Assembly: GCA_963807085.1 (NCBI GenBank)
Contig: CAWEBB010000032.1
Coordinates: forward strand, 558,001-622,000
DNA length: 64,000 nt
Source: JACKII01 sp963807085
GTDB lineage: Bacteria > Pseudomonadota > Alphaproteobacteria > Bin95
Direction: 5' to 3'
Positions 61,246-64,000 of this stretch are shown here, in pieces. Each line of letters starts with the position of its first letter. Position 1 is the first letter of the stretch. The position numbers were made by a program, and so were the translations under genes. Under the pieces are notes generated by a model that worked only from the letters and a program-made list of their open reading frames with translations, did not search any database and had not been told where the DNA came from.

Positions 61246-62067
61246 ATGCATGATTTTGAAGCGTTCGCAGACCAGGAAAGGGGCGGATGGTCCGATCCGG
61301 CCATCGTCGATGCCTATGTACGGCGGATCGCGCCGATCACCGATCAGATAGCCGAAGCTTTGGTCGCGCGCACCGTCAAGCCCGGCATGGCGGTGCTGGA
61401 CCTCTGTTGCGGCCATGGCCGTCTCACCGCAATGATTGGTGCGGCGGGAGCGAATGCCACCGGCAGCGACTTTTCGCCGGACATGCTGGCCCTGGCACGC
61501 ATCGCGGCGCCGGACGCGACGCTGCATGAAGCGGACGCCGCGGCCTTGCCGTTTGCCAATGCTGCGTTCGATGCGGTTCTCTGCAATTTCGGGATGATGC
61601 ATTTGCCCGATCAGCCGAAAGCGCTTTTGGAGATACGCAGGGTTTTGCGCCCCGATGGCCGCTTCGCCATGTCGACTTGGCTTGGGCCGGCTGACTTGCC
61701 CGCCTTCGGGACGATGTTGAGCGCGATCAAGGCGCACGCAGACATGTCGAAGGCGCCCGTGCAGCCGGACATGTTCGCCTTCGCCGCCCCCGATACGGCC
61801 GCCCGGCTCATGGCGGATGCTGGCCTGCGCATCACCGCGCGCGATGTTCTCGCGCCGGCCTGGGATCTAACCGCACCCCAAGAGCTGTTCGAGATATTCG
61901 CGACGGCGACCGTCGGGGTTTCAATGATGATCAGGAGCCAACCACCGCATGTTGTCGAGGCGATCCGAAAGCATGTGGCCGAGACGGTCAGCCGGCATTA
62001 CGCGCAAGCGACGGGATATCGCGTAGAAATCCCCGTTGCCGTGGTCCATGCTGAGCCGATAAGCTAA
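61246..62067 (+). CDS. Class I SAM-dependent methyltransferase
   Basis: 273-residue methyltransferase with a Rossmann fold of the Methyltransf_11/UbiE-like type. Motif I VLDLCCGHGRLTAMIGAAG near residue 50 binds SAM; DFSPDMLALARIAAPD near 75; the post-I acidic DAAALPFANAAFDAVLCNFG near 100 and motif III EIRRVLRPDGRFAMSTW near 128. The C-terminal part may hold the substrate site, no known specificity motif. ATG 61246 is preceded by GGCGGGAG. Located between the Trx-like protein and the UGSC selenoprotein, but 64 and 62 bp from each, so an operon is possible, not proven. Confidence 0.85.
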   Translation: MHDFEAFADQERGGWSDPAIVDAYVRRIAPITDQIAEALVARTVKPGMAVLDLCCGHGRLTAMIGAAGANATGSDFSPDMLALARIAAPDATLHEADAAALPFANAAFDAVLCNFGMMHLPDQPKALLEIRRVLRPDGRFAMSTWLGPADLPAFGTMLSAIKAHADMSKAPVQPDMFAFAAPDTAARLMADAGLRITARDVLAPAWDLTAPQELFEIFATATVGVSMMIRSQPPHVVEAIRKHVAETVSRHYAQATGYRVEIPVAVVHAEPIS

Positions 62068-62129
62068 ACTGCGGTTTCCTGCTTTCGCTTCGTCTCAAAG
62101 AAGAGCGTGCCGCAAACGGAGGTGAAACG

Positions 62130-62648
62130 ATGACCACGATTTTGGATCCCACGGCCGAACGCTCGGTTGCGGCACGGCCGCGCCTCGCCCGGCCCGAGAA
62201 CCTGGAAGGGCTGAAGGTAGGCCTGCTCGATATCGCCAAGGCCAAGGGAGACATCTTCCTCGACCGCCTGGAGCAGCGGCTGACCGAACGTGGCCTGGAA
62301 GTGCATCGCTATGCGAAGCCCACCAACACGCGCCCCGCACCGACTCCGCTCTATCAGCAGATCGCGGACGAGGTGGACGTCGTCATCGAAGCGCTGAGCG
62401 ATTGAGGCAGCTGCACGTCGTGCTGTACGCATGACATGGCAGACCTCGAGAGCCGCGGCATTCCGACCGTCGGCATCGCCACGACCGAGTTCATCCAGGC
62501 GATGGAGGCGCAGGCGAAGGCTCTCGGCACGGACCCGGCCTATGTATTCGTGCCCCACCCGATCCAGGACCGCACCGCGGACGAACTGCACGCCCTGGCC
62601 GATGAGCATCTGGACGAAATGCTGGGGTTGTTATTAGCGGCGAAATAG
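62130..62648 (+). CDS. UGSC family selenoprotein (Sec92 at in-frame TGA 62403-62405)
   Basis: One open frame of 172 residues with a single internal TGA, read as selenocysteine. The TGA is followed by GGC-AGC-TGC, so the motif is U-G-S-C, the signature of the UGSC selenoprotein family, then TSCCTHDMADLESRG. The upstream 91 residues (LEGLKVGLLDIAKAKGDIFL, IADEVDVVIEALSD) and the downstream 80 (IPTVGIATTEFIQAM, YVFVPHPIQDRTADEL) are in the same frame and continuous in sense. ATG 62130 has GGAGGTG 8 bp upstream; the second half has no ribosome binding site of its own. A SECIS-like hairpin follows the TGA. UGSC proteins are predicted redox enzymes with an unknown reaction. Needs SelA/B/C/D encoded elsewhere. 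Confidence 0.85.
62417..62435 (+). promoter_or_regulatory. Bacterial SECIS-like hairpin after the TGA
   Basis: Stem GTCGTGC/GCATGAC (seven pairs, one G-U) closing the loop TGTAC. The apical loop begins 18 nt after the TGA, and G is its second base. That agrees with the published bacterial SECIS description: a stem of 4-16 bp, apical loop of 3-14 nt, G among the first two loop bases, and 16-37 nt from UGA to loop. The hairpin lies in coding sequence, as expected for bacterial selenoprotein genes. Confidence 0.75.
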
Positions 62649-62670
62649 TGGCTCCGGATGCAGCGATTTC

Positions 62671-62699
62671 GGGCGGTCGATCCAAGGCCGCCCCGTCTT
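62671..62699 (+). terminator. Possible terminator after the UGSC gene
   Basis: Hairpin GGGCGG-N11-CCGCCC, 23 bp after the stop codon, followed by CGTCTT. The T tract is poor, so Rho-independent termination is weak. It would separate the selenoprotein unit from the dipeptidase gene. Confidence 0.4.
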
Positions 62700-62810
62700 G
62701 CGCTGGGACAAATTCGGCGCCGCCGGGCGATGCCGGTACAATCTGGCAACGCCTTATGTGGAGTGCTGAGGGCGGTGTTTGAGCCGGTTTCGGCGCGGAA
62801 GGCGGTTTGG

Positions 62811-64000
62811 ATGTTCCAGTTTCCCTTTATCTTGGGGCTCGCGCTGATGTTGCCGATAGCTGCTAACAGTCAAACCGCGGGGATGTCCGAGGCCGAGGCA
62901 CGGACAATCCACGACCGCCTTTTGACGATCGACACTCATATCGACATTGGGCCGGGATACGCGACAGCGGCGCTCGACCCAGGAGCGATGACACGCGCGC
63001 AGGTCGACCTGCCTGGCATGCGTATCGGTGGCCTCGATGCGGGGTTCTTCATCGTCTACACGGCCCAGGGTGCGCTGGATGCGGAGGGCTATGCTGCGGC
63101 AAGGCTGGCCGCCGAGGATAAGTTCCGCGGCATTGAGCGGATGCTGCGGGCCTATCCAGACCAGATTGCCCATGCCCGCAGCGCCGACGAGGTTGAGCAG
63201 ATTGCGGCCTCCGGGCGGCTGGTCGCGCTGATGGGCATGGAGAACGCTTATCCGCTAGGGGAAGGCGTTGCGGACGTGCCTATGTGGGCCGTGCGCGGCG
63301 TGCGGTATCTCTCAATAACCCACTTCGGCAACAACCAATTCGGCGACAGTTCCAACCCGAACAAAAGCCGTGGTGACCCGGACGACGATGAAGGCCTGAC
63401 CGAACTCGGCCGTGAACTGATCGAAGCTCTGAACGACGCCGGCATCATGGTTGATATCAGCCATGTCGGCAAGCGGACGGGACTGGAGGCGATGAGGTTG
63501 TCGCGGACGCCGGTAATTGCCTCTCATTCCGGTGCCCGTTCGGTCTATGACAACCCGCGTAATCTGGACGACGAGCAGCTTCTTGCGATCGCCGCCGACG
63601 ATGGCGTGGCGCAGATGGTCGCCTACCGGTCCTATCTGGGTGAGGTTGATCCTGCGGCTACCAGGGCGCTGGGCGAATTGCGCGATCGGCTCGGGCTGAC
63701 CTCCGGGAGCGGCTTCAGAACGGCAACGCCGGCCACGCTGGACGAGTACGTCCGCGAGCGCGCCGACATCCGTGCCCAACACCCGGACGTGACGCTCTCT
63801 GCCTTCGCCGATCATGTCGATCATGCCGTCAAGGTCGCGGGCATTGACCATGTCGGCCTTTCCGGCGACTTTGATGGCGGCGGCGGCGTTCAAGGCTGGG
63901 ACAGCGCTGACGAAACGTTCAACGTCACCCGCGAATTGCTGAAGCGGGGCTACACGGAAGACGACTTGGCAAAGCTCTGGGGCCAAAACGTGCTGCGCGT
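62811..64000 (+). CDS. Membrane dipeptidase (peptidase M19, renal dipeptidase family), runs off the window
   Basis: Zinc dipeptidase; 396 codons are visible and the end is missing. A short hydrophobic N-terminus (MFQFPFILGLALMLPIAANS) is likely a signal peptide. The metal site begins at TIDTHIDIG near residue 40 (HxD), continues with the Glu in LMGMENAYPLGEG near 149 and His in VDISHVGKRT near 219 and ASHSGARSVYDNPRNLDDE near 238. WGQNVLRV at the window edge fits the family C-terminal motif. ATG 62811 with GGAAGG upstream; the frame could also start at GTG 62763. Not evidently linked to the selenoprotein gene. Confidence 0.9.
   Translation, partial: MFQFPFILGLALMLPIAANSQTAGMSEAEARTIHDRLLTIDTHIDIGPGYATAALDPGAMTRAQVDLPGMRIGGLDAGFFIVYTAQGALDAEGYAAARLAAEDKFRGIERMLRAYPDQIAHARSADEVEQIAASGRLVALMGMENAYPLGEGVADVPMWAVRGVRYLSITHFGNNQFGDSSNPNKSRGDPDDDEGLTELGRELIEALNDAGIMVDISHVGKRTGLEAMRLSRTPVIASHSGARSVYDNPRNLDDEQLLAIAADDGVAQMVAYRSYLGEVDPAATRALGELRDRLGLTSGSGFRTATPATLDEYVRERADIRAQHPDVTLSAFADHVDHAVKVAGIDHVGLSGDFDGGGGVQGWDSADETFNVTRELLKRGYTEDDLAKLWGQNVLR

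Noticed and set aside
62403..62405. TGA as a nonsense mutation making the UGSC gene a pseudogene
   Set aside because: The next codons give G-S-C, the frame continues intact for 80 residues, and a SECIS-like hairpin is correctly placed; selenocysteine is the simpler reading, though genome-wide sel genes were not visible.
62406..62423. Alternative hairpin CAGC/GCTG right after the TGA
   Set aside because: Its loop lies only about 11 nt after the TGA, too near for a bacterial SECIS; the 62417-62435 hairpin fits better.
1..64000. CRISPR arrays, rRNA, insertion sequences, prophage genes
   Set aside because: No regularly spaced repeats, ribosomal RNA segments or transposase/integrase-like frames were seen by reading; short repeats could be missed without a computed search.

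Overview
GC-rich 64 kb chromosomal window from an alphaproteobacterium, most likely a free-living heterotroph of the Rhodospirillales type (order is inferred). The evidence is a gcrA cell-cycle regulator, the mfd-sdhE block divergent from recG, a phaR/phaC/phaA locus, a dnaE2/imuB mutagenesis cassette under a GTTC-N7-GTTC SOS box, and a wealth of CoA-thioester catabolism with TRAP and tripartite tricarboxylate (TTT) transporters. I see no rRNA, insertion sequence, phage or CRISPR, and no gene-free stretch longer than 300 bp.

Layout. 1-5.5 kb: mfd (cut by the window edge), sdhE, a small membrane protein and divergent recG. 5.5-15 kb: acyl-CoA synthetase, MaoC hydratase, ferrochelatase, MAPEG protein, a frameshifted CaiB CoA-transferase, a PaaK-like ligase, a GGDEF/EAL protein and an omega-aminotransferase. 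15-19.7 kb: gcrA, phaR, phaC-like gene, phaA, Nudix and ICMT-like proteins. 19.8-22.8 kb: tctCBA transporter. 23-26.6 kb: the phenylacetyl-CoA epoxidase operon paaABCDE. 26.6-33.2 kb: lptF, pepA-holC-ndk, gmhB, a CitE-like lyase, an unknown small protein and a CobW-type GTPase. 33.3-41.1 kb: frameshifted zinc alcohol dehydrogenase, acyl-CoA ligase, dnaE2 and frameshifted imuB. 41.2-46.1 kb: patatin, glyoxalase-II-like hydrolase, amidohydrolase, argE and a membrane protein. 46.2-51 kb: F420 genes cofE-cofD behind a dctPQM TRAP transporter. 51-57 kb: crotonase, acyl-CoA dehydrogenase, two CaiB CoA-transferases and a two-subunit ThDP decarboxylase. 57-59.5 kb: TIGR02444 protein, YdcH, purEK and tRNA-Val(GAC). 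59.7-64 kb: a thioredoxin-fold/large-domain protein, a SAM methyltransferase, a UGSC selenoprotein and the start of a membrane dipeptidase.

The most interesting element is at 62130-62648. One reading frame is interrupted by a single in-frame TGA directly followed by Gly-Ser-Cys, giving the U-G-S-C motif. A 7-bp hairpin with a UGUAC loop starts 11 nt and loops 18 nt after the TGA, which fits the bacterial SECIS pattern. Plain ORF calling splits this gene in two. It sits 1 kb downstream of an uncharacterised protein with a CPTC thioredoxin-like active site, with a methyltransferase between them, so the three may form an uncharacterised thiol/selenol system.

Two other themes stand out. First, three genes (CaiB, zinc ADH, imuB) carry five frameshifts in total, and every one requires skipping one extra base; this points to insertion-type sequence errors as much as to gene decay. 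Second, the SOS box sits directly upstream of imuB and no imuA is present in the window.
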